NCBI RefSeq assembly: GCF_008806375.1
Contig: NZ_WAAT01000051.1
Coordinates: 1-64,000, forward strand
From: Pseudotamlana haliotis
GTDB lineage: Bacteria; Bacteroidota; Bacteroidia; Flavobacteriales; Flavobacteriaceae
DNA length: 64,000 bases
Reading direction: 5' to 3'
Of the stretch, positions 26,171 to 34,780 are shown in pieces. Each line of letters opens with the position of its first letter. The first letter of the stretch is position 1. The notes beneath the pieces are model-generated. The model was not told the origin of the DNA. It saw only the letters and a list, made by a program, of their open reading frames with translations, and made no database searches. A program made the translations under genes and the position numbers.

Positions 26171-26695
26171 ATGAAAAACATATTTTACCTCGTTTTACTA
26201 GCAGTTGTATTAACTTCTTGTCAGCAACAAAAAATTGGATTTATTGATAATGGAACTGTAATAAACGGTTACCAAGAAAAAATTGATATTGAAGCAGCTT
26301 TTCAATTAAAAGACGACGCTTTTAAAAAACGAGCTGATAGTATTGGTCAAGCTTTCCAAACTGAAGCTATGGAATCTCAAAAGAAGGCCCAAGACTTAGC
26401 TAGAACATCACCTCAAAAAGCGCAAGAAATTATGGGTGGTTTACAGCAGAAACAGCAAATGCTGCAACAGCAAATGCAAATTGAACAGCAGGCTATAACA
26501 AAAGATTTTCAAAATCAAATTGATTCTGTTATTGTAAAAGTGAAAGCTTTCGCTCATGATTATGGTAAGGACAATGGTTATACTTTTATTTTAGGAACCA
26601 GTGATGCTGCAGCTTCAGTACTTTATGGTGATGAAAAGCAAGATTTGACCCAAACGGTTTTAGAGGCTTTAAACGCCAATTATACTAATGAATAA
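26171..26695 (+). CDS. OmpH/Skp family chaperone-like lipoprotein
   Basis: A 174-residue protein with a lipoprotein signal peptide (lipobox VLTSC, Cys near residue 17). A strand KIGFIDNGTVINGY comes next, as at the start of OmpH/Skp proteins. A long Gln/Lys-rich alpha-helical hairpin (about 45-125) follows, and the C-terminal half resumes the small beta-body (GYTFILGTSDAAASVLYGD). Skp proteins are periplasmic chaperones that hold unfolded outer-membrane proteins. The lipid anchor differs from soluble E. coli Skp. It has its own putative promoter and terminator. Confidence 0.88.
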   Translation: MKNIFYLVLLAVVLTSCQQQKIGFIDNGTVINGYQEKIDIEAAFQLKDDAFKKRADSIGQAFQTEAMESQKKAQDLARTSPQKAQEIMGGLQQKQQMLQQQMQIEQQAITKDFQNQIDSVIVKVKAFAHDYGKDNGYTFILGTSDAAASVLYGDEKQDLTQTVLEALNANYTNE

Positions 26696-26720
26696 ATTAT
26701 TCAGTTGTAATATAAATTTT

Positions 26721-26751
26721 AAAGCCAAGTGAATATCATTTGGCTTTTTTT
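26721..26751 (+). terminator. Rho-independent terminator after the OmpH-like gene
   Basis: AAAGCCAA and TTGGCTTT arms are followed by a T7 run, 26 bp past the stop codon. Confidence 0.8.
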
Positions 26752-26863
26752 GTTTTAATATGATGTTGACTTTGCTTGTATTTTTGTAATCAAAACGCAT
26801 ATTTAACATCAATTCAACGGTATGCTCCGTAAGGTTTTATATTTTCACTCCACAAAAGTAATA

Positions 26864-26994
26864 GAGGTTGTCTAAAAAGTGTTAAAATTCGTCATTCTGA
26901 ACTTGATTCAGAATCTCATCATATGTAAAATCAATCATTATGAGAACCTGAATCAAGTTCAGGTTGACGGAAAACTTACTTTTTCGACAGCCTC
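26864..26994. mobile_element. MITE-like palindromic element, about 131 bp
   Basis: The ends GAGGTTGTCTAAAAAGT and ACTTTTTCGACAGCCTC are terminal inverted repeats with two mismatches. A second, longer inverted repeat (26891-26911 with 26948-26968, core CTGAACTTGATTCAG) lies inside, so most of the element folds as one hairpin. It carries no gene. Such ends are typical of transposase-dependent miniature elements. No clear target-site duplication was found. It occupies the 358-bp gap upstream of the TonB receptor gene; the rest of that gap shows nothing but the terminator above. Confidence 0.6.
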
Positions 26995-27053
26995 GCTATT
27001 TGTTTTTTAAAAAATAGTGTCATTTTTGTAACCCATTTTAATCGAACCATTTT

Positions 27054-29423
27054 ATGAAACTTAAACTCAGTGCCTGCTTGATGTTGTTCAGCCTGCTGGT
27101 TTTTTCACAAGAAAATTATACTATTAGTGGTACAGTAAAGGATGATGCCAATGGTGAATTGGTGTTTGGCGCTTCTGTATTTTTAGAGAACACGTCTGTT
27201 GGTGGTATCACCAATGCTTATGGGTTCTATTCCTTAACAGCCCCCAAGGGAACCTATAATATTATGGTTTCCTATCTTGGATATACTACGATTAAACAAG
27301 AGGTGGTGTTAGATGCGAATCAGAGTTTGGTTTTTGAATTAAAGGAAGATACCACGTCTCTTGATGAAGTGGTCATTACTGCTGAAGAAAGTGAAAAGGC
27401 CAATATTAGAGACCCACAAATGGGGGTTTCTTTAATCAAAAGTGCGACCATAAAGCAAATTCCAGCCGTCTTAGGTGAAGTTGATGTGGTTAAATCCATT
27501 CAAATGCTGCCAGGGGTAACCAATAACGGTGAAGGGTCTAACGGATTTAATGTCCGTGGTGGTGCTGTTGACCAAAACCTCGTGCTTTTAGACGAAGCGA
27601 TTATCTTTAATGAATCTCATTTATTTGGCTTCTTTTCTGTTTTTAATGCTGATGTGATTAAAGATGTAAAGCTTTATAAAGGAAATATTCCGGCGAATTA
27701 CGGAGGGCGCGTGTCTTCGGTATTAGATATCAGGCAAAAAGACGGTAATAGTAAAGATTTTGAATTGAATGGTGGTATTGGTTTAATATCAAGTCGGCTA
27801 TCTGCTGAAGGTCCGCTGTTTAAAAGTAAAGGATCCTTTATTTTAGCAGGACGTTCTTCTTATGCCCATCTATTTTTAAAATTGGCCGATCAGGATAACA
27901 CGGCTTACTTTTACGATTTTAATGCGAAAGGGAGCTATGAGATTAATCAAAATAACCGACTCTATTTGTCGGGATATTTTGGAAGAGATGTGTTGAATTT
28001 TGATGATGCCTTTGCAAATTCTTATGGGAATACGACCTTTAACTTACGTTGGAATCATGTTTTTAACGATAAATTATTCTCTAATTTGTCCTTCATTTAT
28101 GGCGATTATAATTACCAAATTGAAATTGGTTTTATAGGGTTAGATTGGACCTCTAGCATTAAAAATATGAATGCTAAATATGATTTCAAGTATTATTTAA
28201 GCAATAAAACGACCATCGATTTTGGTGCTAGCGCCATTCATTACAACTTTAATCCTGGTGATGTAAAACCTATTGATGAAGATTCTTCAATCAATGAGTT
28301 TATTTTAGATAAAAAACGAGCACTTGAAGCAGGGCTCTATGCCAACGTGGAACATAAATTAAGTGATAAACTAAACGTGCAGGCAGGTTTACGTTTTAGT
28401 ATGTTTAACCGTTTGGGCGGACAGCCTATAGCCACTTACACCAACGACCAGCCTGTAGTTTATAATGCCGATTTAGGAATTTATGAGGAAGGCACCAAAA
28501 CAGGAGATGTCGATTATGATAAAAGTGAAAGTATTGCCAATTTTTCCAATTTTGAACCGCGATTAGGTTTGGCGTATCAGCTTTCTGAAAACTCTTCTGT
28601 AAAACTGGGGTATTCGAGGGTAGCTCAATATTTGCATTTGTTATCAAATACGGCCAATGCCACGCCGCTTGATGTGTGGACGCCTAGTGGTTCGTTTATA
28701 GACCCGCAAATGGCAAACCAGTATTCGGCGGGGTATTTTAAAGAATTAGTAGATGGCAAATTTTCTATTGAAACCGAGGTGTATTATAAAACCGTTGATA
28801 ACCGTATTGATTACATAGACGGGTCAAATTTAATTGCTAATAACAATATTGAAACCCAAATTTTACAAGGTGAATCTCGAGCTTATGGTTTAGAGTTTTT
28901 ATTCCGAAAAAATAAAGGAAAGTTTACAGGTTGGTTGGCTTATACGCTTTCTAAATCTGAACAAAAAACACCTGGCGGCAACGCCGGTGGACCAGGAATT
29001 AATAAAGGCGATTGGTATAACACGCCCTTTGATAGAACACATGATATTTCATTAACCGGAAGCTATAAACTGACCGATAAATGGAGTTTTAGTGGGAATT
29101 TCATCTTTCAAACTGGGCGCCCCGTAACATATCCAGTAGGGCAGTATGAGTATGAAGGCCTTTCTATTGCGGTTTATGACCAAAGAAATGCCAACAGATT
29201 ACCTTCCTATAACCGTTTAGATTTGGCGGCGACCTTTAAACCAAACCGTAAACCAGATGCCCGTTGGAAAGGGGAGTGGGTTTTTAGTATTTACAATGCT
29301 TATAACCGTAAAAATGCGGCTTCTATTTCGTTTGGTCAAAACCTTGAAACAGGCGTTAATGAAGCGACGCGAACCGCTATTTTTGGTATCGTACCTTCGG
29401 TAACTTATAATTTTAAATTTTAA
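27054..29423 (+). CDS. TonB-dependent outer-membrane receptor with carboxypeptidase-like regulatory domain
   Basis: A 789-residue outer-membrane transporter. The signal peptide (1-18, ending LLVFSQ) is followed by a CarboxypepD_reg-like domain (YTISGTVKDDANGELVFGASV, about 20-100). Next come the plug (VVITAEESEK, then SIQMLPGVTNNGEGSNGFNV with the NVRGG motif) and a 22-strand beta-barrel ending in an aromatic residue (TYNFKF). It imports an unknown substrate using TonB/ExbBD energy; TonB is not in the window. It is 6 bp upstream of a DUF4249 lipoprotein gene, a pairing common in Flavobacteriaceae that suggests the two form one outer-membrane complex. It is not a SusC of the SusCD type. Confidence 0.93.
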   Translation: MKLKLSACLMLFSLLVFSQENYTISGTVKDDANGELVFGASVFLENTSVGGITNAYGFYSLTAPKGTYNIMVSYLGYTTIKQEVVLDANQSLVFELKEDTTSLDEVVITAEESEKANIRDPQMGVSLIKSATIKQIPAVLGEVDVVKSIQMLPGVTNNGEGSNGFNVRGGAVDQNLVLLDEAIIFNESHLFGFFSVFNADVIKDVKLYKGNIPANYGGRVSSVLDIRQKDGNSKDFELNGGIGLISSRLSAEGPLFKSKGSFILAGRSSYAHLFLKLADQDNTAYFYDFNAKGSYEINQNNRLYLSGYFGRDVLNFDDAFANSYGNTTFNLRWNHVFNDKLFSNLSFIYGDYNYQIEIGFIGLDWTSSIKNMNAKYDFKYYLSNKTTIDFGASAIHYNFNPGDVKPIDEDSSINEFILDKKRALEAGLYANVEHKLSDKLNVQAGLRFSMFNRLGGQPIATYTNDQPVVYNADLGIYEEGTKTGDVDYDKSESIANFSNFEPRLGLAYQLSENSSVKLGYSRVAQYLHLLSNTANATPLDVWTPSGSFIDPQMANQYSAGYFKELVDGKFSIETEVYYKTVDNRIDYIDGSNLIANNNIETQILQGESRAYGLEFLFRKNKGKFTGWLAYTLSKSEQKTPGGNAGGPGINKGDWYNTPFDRTHDISLTGSYKLTDKWSFSGNFIFQTGRPVTYPVGQYEYEGLSIAVYDQRNANRLPSYNRLDLAATFKPNRKPDARWKGEWVFSIYNAYNRKNAASISFGQNLETGVNEATRTAIFGIVPSVTYNFKF

Positions 29424-29429
29424 CAGGCT

Positions 29430-30275
29430 ATGAAAAAATATATATACTTCAGCTTAGTTTTAGTCACACAGTTTTTGGTGTCTTGTACTGATGTTATTGA
29501 TGTTGATGTGCCTACAGCTGATCCGCGTTTGGTGATTGAGGCTTCTCTAGATTGGGAGATGGGTACTTTAGGAAATAATCAATCCATAAAACTGAGTACG
29601 ACTTCAGCGTATTTTGATAATAATAGTAACGATGCCGTGACAAACGCTGTAGTTTCGGTGATGCGATTAAGTGATAACATGGTTTTTAGTTTCACCAATA
29701 ACAATGATGGCACGTATACCACAGCAAATTTTGAAGCCGATTTAAATGAAACTTATCAACTGGAGGTTTTATATGAAAATGAAGTTTATACCGCTACAGA
29801 AACTCTATTGGCGACTACTCCGATTAAAGAAGTCACCCAATCTGAAGAAGGTGGTATTCTTCCTGATGCCATAGAAGTCAATGTGTTTTTTGATGACCCA
29901 GGTGATGAAATGAATTTTTATGTGCTAAGATTTAAAACCGAAGGAGACCCTTATCCTGAATTAAGAGATGTGTCTGATGAGTTTTTAAACGGCAACGAAA
30001 TAAGTATTTTTTATGAGAAACGTGGCGATGATGAGGCGGATGAATTACAACCAGGAGATGTTGTAGATATTAATTTGTTTAATGTTTCAGAGCGTTATTA
30101 TAAATTCATTCAATTACTCAACAGTCAGTTGGGTTCTGGAAACCCGTTTGCACCTACGCCTGTAGAATTACGTGGTAATTGTGTGAACACCACCAATGCT
30201 GATAATTATGCTTATGGTTACTTTAGAGTGACGCAAACCGATAAACGCAGTGTCACACTCATTGAAATGGACTAA
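29430..30275 (+). CDS. DUF4249 domain lipoprotein
   Basis: A 281-residue lipoprotein (lipobox FLVSC, Cys at about residue 19) followed by the typical DUF4249 start, TDVIDVDVPTADPRLVIEA. The protein is largely beta-structured, with an Ig-like first half (VTNAVVSVMRL) and a C-terminal region retaining conserved YYKFIQLLNSQ and PVELRGNC segments. It lies 6 bp after the TonB-dependent receptor gene, so the two are co-transcribed and probably work together at the outer membrane. The substrate is unknown. Confidence 0.88.
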   Translation: MKKYIYFSLVLVTQFLVSCTDVIDVDVPTADPRLVIEASLDWEMGTLGNNQSIKLSTTSAYFDNNSNDAVTNAVVSVMRLSDNMVFSFTNNNDGTYTTANFEADLNETYQLEVLYENEVYTATETLLATTPIKEVTQSEEGGILPDAIEVNVFFDDPGDEMNFYVLRFKTEGDPYPELRDVSDEFLNGNEISIFYEKRGDDEADELQPGDVVDINLFNVSERYYKFIQLLNSQLGSGNPFAPTPVELRGNCVNTTNADNYAYGYFRVTQTDKRSVTLIEMD

Positions 30276-30324
30276 AGTGGCTTAACAGGGCTTGTTTTAC
30301 GTGAGTTTCGTGTTTTTTAGTGCT

Positions 30325-30720
30325 TTACTGAAGTAAATACACCCCAAAAACGGCTAGAATAAAGTAAATGGTAATATTTCTAGCACCGTCAAAATTTTTG
30401 GCGATACGTTGGCCAAATAAGAATATTAAAAGAATAACACAAGAAACAATGCAGCCCAACAAGGCGTAAAGCGTTTCTTGATAAGCTATGATTTGATAGA
30501 TGCCAAAGCTGCAAAACGCGGTTGCCAAGGCTTCTAAGATGATAATGAAAACCAAAATACCAGGTATAAAAGGCGGTACAAAAGTTTTGGAAAAGTAATC
30601 TTCTAAAAAGAAAACTTGTCCTTTCCAATCACTTACTTTATCGTAAAAACTCATAAGAAAAGTGATGCTTAAAAAGCTTAAAACCAATAACTCAGCACTG
30701 TAACTTAAAATGGTTTTCAT
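30325..30720 (-). CDS. DoxX/MauE-like small membrane protein
   Basis: A 131-residue protein with four membrane helices (about 7-25, 52-70, 80-105, 115-130). The loop between helices 1 and 2 carries MSFYDKVSDWKGQVFFLEDYF. This matches the layout of the DoxX-like/MauE-type four-helix family, whose biochemical function is mostly undefined. It starts 10 bp after the stop codon of holB on the same strand and is therefore probably in one transcript with it. Confidence 0.7.
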   Translation of the reverse strand: MKTILSYSAELLVLSFLSITFLMSFYDKVSDWKGQVFFLEDYFSKTFVPPFIPGILVFIIILEALATAFCSFGIYQIIAYQETLYALLGCIVSCVILLIFLFGQRIAKNFDGARNITIYFILAVFGVYLLQ

Positions 30721-30729
30721 AGTAAAGTA

Positions 30730-31884
30730 TTAGGCCTTTTTAGCATGTAGTAACCGGGTGAGTTTGATTGATAAATCGGTTAGAATAATTTTAGAATTTC
30801 CGTTGCGTTCAATATGGTAAATGGCATCTTGAAGTTCGTTGCTAATGTCCATAATATTGTTGCCATGAACAAAAGGGGCAAAGTTTTCAAGTTTAAATTT
30901 ATCGGTTTTTGGTTCGAAAAAAACCAAATCTGTAGCGTTGTAATTTAAAAGTAGCGCCTGACGGAAAAAATCTAAACAGAAGTTTAAAAACTGCTTTTGG
31001 GTTTCACGTCCGGTTTTTGCAATATCTTCACTCCAAGATATTAAATCGTGAATGGCTGCTTTATTGCCTTTGGCTTTAAAGGCACTTCTTATCCAAAATA
31101 TAAACCAGGTTTCAAACTGAATGTCTTCAGAATCTTTAAAAGCCAAATCACAGGCTTTGTTGTAGTTTCCGTTGGCTTGATGTGCAATTTTAGTCGCTTT
31201 AGCCGGTTCCACTTGATACTTGGTAATTAAGGCGTCTTTTATGACGTTTTCGGCAAGTGGCGGGAAATGTAATATCTGGCAGCGCGAACGAATGGTGTTT
31301 ATAATTTGCTCTTCATCTTCAGCAATGAGAATAAAAACCGTATCTTTTGGTGGCTCTTCAATGAGTTTTAAAAGCTTATTGGCACAGGCAGAATTCATTT
31401 TTTCAGCCATCCAAATGAGCATGACTTTGTGACCGCCCTCGTAAGATTTTAGGGTGAGTGCTTTTACAATTTCAACAGCTTCATCAACACCAATTTGTCC
31501 TTGTTTGTTGTCAACCCCAAGGAGTTTGTACCAATCAAAAAGATTACCGTAAGGCTGCTCGTTAAGCAATTGGCGCCATTCTTCAAGGTAAAAACTAGAA
31601 ACCGGTTTACTTTTTACTTTATCACTGGTGGTTACCGGAAAAGCAAAGTGTAAATCGGGGTGTGAAAAGTTTTTAAATTTTAGGTTACAGCTTTCGTTTC
31701 CGCTGTTGTTTTCTCCACCAGAATTTGAACATAAAATATATTGGGCATAGGCCAAAGCCATAGGTAAGGTTCCAGAACCCTCATTACCAACAAACAATTG
31801 CGCATGAGGTATGCGCCCGTTATCAACACTTTGGGTAAGGTGTTTTTTAATGTGTTCTTGGCCTAAAATATTGGAGAATAACAT
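30730..31884 (-). CDS. holB: DNA polymerase III delta' subunit
   Basis: A 384-residue AAA+ clamp-loader subunit that helps load the sliding clamp during replication. The N-terminus (NILGQEHIKKHLTQSV, then RIPHAQLFVGNEGSGT) is typical. The glycine loop lacks the Lys-Thr of a working Walker A motif, as expected for delta', which does not hydrolyse ATP. The zinc module found in E. coli is reduced to two Cys, one at CSNSGG and one at ESC. The SRC motif (IRSRCQILHFPPL) near residue 205 is present; in delta' it serves as arginine-finger region. The C-terminal domain is complete. Confidence 0.92.
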   Translation of the reverse strand: MLFSNILGQEHIKKHLTQSVDNGRIPHAQLFVGNEGSGTLPMALAYAQYILCSNSGGENNSGNESCNLKFKNFSHPDLHFAFPVTTSDKVKSKPVSSFYLEEWRQLLNEQPYGNLFDWYKLLGVDNKQGQIGVDEAVEIVKALTLKSYEGGHKVMLIWMAEKMNSACANKLLKLIEEPPKDTVFILIAEDEEQIINTIRSRCQILHFPPLAENVIKDALITKYQVEPAKATKIAHQANGNYNKACDLAFKDSEDIQFETWFIFWIRSAFKAKGNKAAIHDLISWSEDIAKTGRETQKQFLNFCLDFFRQALLLNYNATDLVFFEPKTDKFKLENFAPFVHGNNIMDISNELQDAIYHIERNGNSKIILTDLSIKLTRLLHAKKA

Positions 31885-32264
31885 GAAGCAAACTTACATA
31901 AAAAATTAGTTTTGATGCGGGATTTGAAAGGGATGCTTATTAAATAATAGGAAATATTAATTTAAGTGACTATACTAAAGGTGTTCGAGCGGAGTCGAGA
32001 ATATGGTTGTAAAAGAAGTTTCCTGTTCTAGACCTCGCTCGAACACCATAAGCAGGCATTTATTGAAATATTAAAGGCGTGTTTTTATAACTTTTGTTTG
32101 TTGAAAACAATGCATTTTGATGTTAGGTTATTTGTCTTGTTTCGAAGTCTATACTTATAAAAACGAAGACCCTGCAAGAAGGATTGAGCAATTTGTTTGA
32201 GCTCCTCGCAGAGAGCGAGTTGTGAAAGCCTGGTTGCCATTTTTCTTGGCAACTTGCCCAAATG
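31885..32264. repeat. Intergenic region with one 18-bp palindrome copy and two further hairpins
   Basis: Between holB and the permease gene. TTCGAGCGGAGTCGAGAA (31984-32001) pairs imperfectly with TTCTAGACCTCGCTCGAA (32026-32043); this is the palindrome of the 24-kb array in swapped order. Further on lie a CTCGC/GCGAG stem near 32207-32221 and a perfect GTTGCCA/TGGCAAC stem at 32233-32253, directly after the permease stop on the minus strand. The latter could act as a terminator or processing site. No coding sequence is visible in this 380-bp gap. Confidence 0.6.
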
Positions 32265-33470
32265 CTAGATGTTATTAATCAAAGATTCGGTGATGCGTAC
32301 CGAAGCAATTTTTGAAGCAACAATACCGAGAATAGAAATGGTGAAAAACACAATAAAAAAGTTTTCAATCTCAATGGCAATAGGGTAAGCCAGGGTTGGG
32401 GTAATCATAAGCAAACTAAAATGCTGTTGCAAGAGGGTCACAATAAAGGCGATAATTATACCTATTATACCACCAACAATACTCATTAAGCTGCCTTGAA
32501 GAAAGAATGTTTTTCGAATATCTTTAAGCGTAGCACCAATATTATATAGGGTTGATAGGCTTTGTTTTTTGTCTAACATCATCATGATTAGAGAGCCTAT
32601 CACGTTAAAAAACGCAATGATGAGTACTAGGGTAAAAATGAGGTAAACCACTAAATTTTCGGTGTTTAGCATTTTATAAAGCGCATCGTTTAATTGGGTG
32701 CGGTCCTTTAAAATCACTTTATCGCCTAGAGCGGTTTGAATTTGAGCGCGCACCTCTTTTATATCGACACCATCTTTTAACTTAAATTCAATGTTTGAAA
32801 TTTGGTTACGCTCATAGTTTAAGAGTTTTTTTGCTAAATCTATAGAGGAAAAAACATAGGTTTCGTTTAAGCTTTCGTTTATAAAAAAGACACCTACATT
32901 AATCACTTTTACCGTGCTAAAGGCATTTTTTGAAGAGGTTATTTGTCCGGTACCAGGCTTAGGAACGTATACATTAATGTTTTTTGTGAAGTTTAATACG
33001 CCAAGCGAGAGGTCGTTTGAAATGCCCCAACCTACAACAATTTGATTGCTTTTTTGGTCTAACCAATCGCCATGGTCAATGACGGAGTCAATACTAACCA
33101 CCTTTTGAAAATTCTCATCAACGCCTTTTATCACCGCTAGAGCATTTTTATCTTGTGACTCAATAATAATACGTTCTTCTATGATTTTAGAATAGGAAGC
33201 AATACCTTCAATATTGTCTAATTTTTCAACATCAAAAGGGTAGAGCATAAAGGATTTCCCCTCGGCTGGTTGGGCTTTTAAATCGGGGTCAACCACACTG
33301 GTAAACTCTAAAGTGAAATCTTTTAAGCCCGAAAATCCAGAAAGTACAATAAACAGGGACCCAGCACCAAGAATTACACCCGCAATGGCAATGTAGGTGA
33401 TGAAATTTATGGCGTTATTGCTGCTTTTTGAGCGTAAATAACGTTTGGCGATGTATAAAGAAACATTCAT
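32265..33470 (-). CDS. LolC/LolE-type ABC transporter permease
   Basis: A 401-residue FtsX/MacB-type permease. An N-terminal helix (about 25-45, within AINFITYIAIAGVILGAGSLF) is followed by a large periplasmic domain (about 50-270) and three C-terminal helices. The MYYN-type tail is replaced by SLSTLYNIGATLKDIRKTFFLQG, the coupling helix region. The N-terminal RYLRSKSSNNAINFIT pattern is that of lipoprotein-releasing LolC/E proteins, which deliver lipoproteins to the LolA chaperone. No LolD ATPase is adjacent. It lies 58 bp downstream of rbfA on the same strand, a linkage I regard as usual in Bacteroidota. Confidence 0.85.
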   Translation of the reverse strand: MNVSLYIAKRYLRSKSSNNAINFITYIAIAGVILGAGSLFIVLSGFSGLKDFTLEFTSVVDPDLKAQPAEGKSFMLYPFDVEKLDNIEGIASYSKIIEERIIIESQDKNALAVIKGVDENFQKVVSIDSVIDHGDWLDQKSNQIVVGWGISNDLSLGVLNFTKNINVYVPKPGTGQITSSKNAFSTVKVINVGVFFINESLNETYVFSSIDLAKKLLNYERNQISNIEFKLKDGVDIKEVRAQIQTALGDKVILKDRTQLNDALYKMLNTENLVVYLIFTLVLIIAFFNVIGSLIMMMLDKKQSLSTLYNIGATLKDIRKTFFLQGSLMSIVGGIIGIIIAFIVTLLQQHFSLLMITPTLAYPIAIEIENFFIVFFTISILGIVASKIASVRITESLINNI

Positions 33471-33528
33471 GAGGTTAATATTATGAAAAAATAATGACTA
33501 AATGAATGTTGAAATGCAGCTAAAATAA

Positions 33529-33927
33529 TTATGATTTTTTTCTATCGTCTAACATGCTAGGGTCTTTAATAGGGTTTTCGTCACCTTTTAAAGATTTTTC
33601 AATTTTATCGATGTACTCAAGCGAATCGTCAATAAAAAATTCTAAATGTGGCATACGTCTTAGTTGATTTCTAGTACGTTGTGCCAATTCATGACGTATT
33701 AATGGGGTGTTTGATTTTATACCTTCAAGAAGTTCTTTGGCCTTATCGTTAGGGAAAATGCTTAAATACACTTTAGCCACCGATAAATCTACCGTAACCT
33801 TTACTTTTGAAACCGATATTAATACACCACGCATACCACCTTCTGTAGCCGCGCGTTGTAATACATCTACTAAATCGTTTTGTAAAACGGTTCCTATCTT
33901 TTTTTGTCTTTGACTTTCTTCTTCCAC
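33529..33927 (-). CDS. rbfA: 30S ribosome-binding factor A
   Basis: A 132-residue KH-type protein that helps mature the 30S subunit by acting on 16S rRNA helix 1. I chose the GTG at 33927 (encoding MEEESQRQKKIGTVLQ) over a TTG at 33966, because the family begins with this short Glu-rich segment. The core (VSKVKVTVDLSVAKVYLSIF, then TPLIRHELAQRTRNQLRRMPHLEFFIDDSLEY) is complete. The C-terminal extension (KGDENPIKDP and beyond) is short and polar. It probably forms a transcript with the downstream LolC/E-type permease. Confidence 0.93.
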   Translation of the reverse strand: MEEESQRQKKIGTVLQNDLVDVLQRAATEGGMRGVLISVSKVKVTVDLSVAKVYLSIFPNDKAKELLEGIKSNTPLIRHELAQRTRNQLRRMPHLEFFIDDSLEYIDKIEKSLKGDENPIKDPSMLDDRKKS

Positions 33928-34071
33928 AGTATAAAAATTAAAACCTTTTAGCGGTTTAGAATGCAAAAATACGGATAATTAGAGATTATGTGCCCTTTAG
34001 AACGCTATTTTCGTACTTTAATGCATGAAACATGAGGTTTTCGCTTTCGCGGAAATGAAAAACGAACACTT

Positions 34072-34476
34072 ATGAAGCATATTGAACATATTGGTATTGC
34101 CGTTAAAAACCTTGAAGAGTCCAATGATTTGTTTGCCAAACTTCTTGGAAAACCACATTATAAAACGGAAGCTGTGGTTAGTGAAGGGGTTAATACCTCT
34201 TTTTTTAAGGTGGGTGAAAATAAAATTGAATTGCTAGAAGCAACTTCTGAAGCTAGCCCAATTGCTAAATTTCTTGCCAAAAAAGGAGAGGGTGTGCATC
34301 ATATTGCCTTCGCGGTAGATGACATTCTCTCTGAAATTGAGCGTCTTAAAAAAGAGGGCTTCACAGTGCTTCACGACCTGCCTAAAAAGGGCGCCGATAA
34401 TAAACTGGTGGCCTTTTTGCATCCTAAAAGTTCTAACGGTGTTTTAATTGAACTCTGCCAAGAGATAAAGGAATAA
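34072..34476 (+). CDS. mce: Methylmalonyl-CoA epimerase
   Basis: A 134-residue VOC-fold enzyme of exact family length. It interconverts (R)- and (S)-methylmalonyl-CoA in propionate metabolism. It has the N-terminal metal-binding HIEHIGIAVKNLEES, the middle KVGENKIELLEATS, and the C-terminal HHIAFAVDD and LIELCQE segments. The metal ligands (His at 7, His at about 81, Glu near the end) are visible. No other propionate pathway gene is next to it. It is divergent from rbfA and is followed by the tRNA gene, 49 bp away. Confidence 0.93.
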   Translation: MKHIEHIGIAVKNLEESNDLFAKLLGKPHYKTEAVVSEGVNTSFFKVGENKIELLEATSEASPIAKFLAKKGEGVHHIAFAVDDILSEIERLKKEGFTVLHDLPKKGADNKLVAFLHPKSSNGVLIELCQEIKE

Positions 34477-34525
34477 TTTTTCTTGGTAGGTAGCAAAATA
34501 AGTAGTAATATTGCACTCCAATTTC

Positions 34526-34599
34526 GGTCCTATAACTCAGTTGGTTAGAGTATCTGACTCATAATCAGAAAGTCCATGGTTCGAGCCCATGTGGGACCA
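34526..34599 (+). tRNA. tRNA with CAT anticodon (Met, or possibly Ile2)
   Basis: A complete 74-nt cloverleaf: acceptor GGTCCTA with TGGGACC, anticodon stem TCTGA/TCAGA around the loop CTCATAA, T arm CATGG/CCATG around TTCGAGC, discriminator A. The anticodon is CAT. In bacteria this is Met, initiator Met, or Ile after lysidine modification; the acceptor is fully paired, so it is not the initiator. D-arm positions 10 and 25 are A-T instead of the common G-C, a compensated change. A terminator follows. Confidence 0.93.
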
Positions 34600-34613
34600 C
34601 TGGTAGAAATTGT

Positions 34614-34643
34614 AAAGCCTTGCAGAAATGTGAGGCTTTTTTT
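34614..34643 (+). terminator. Terminator after the CAT-anticodon tRNA
   Basis: AAAGCCTTGCA pairs with TGTGAGGCTTT (two wobbles) around a short loop and is followed by a T7 run. Confidence 0.8.
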
Positions 34644-34753
34644 GTTCCTAATAAGTTTTTTATCAAATGTTATAATGACACCTATTGAAAGCGAGTCGTT
34701 TAATGTTTTTAAAAAATAATATAAGCTTCACAATTGATTAATCACTTTTTTTC

Positions 34754-34761
34754 TATATTTG
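34754..34761 (+). promoter_or_regulatory. Putative -7 promoter box for the PID-CTERM peptide gene
   Basis: TATATTTG. The next in-frame ATG at 34769 would leave almost no leader, whereas the ATG at 34781 gives a short normal one. Confidence 0.5.
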
Positions 34762-34780
34762 CCCTTGTATGACAACCCAA

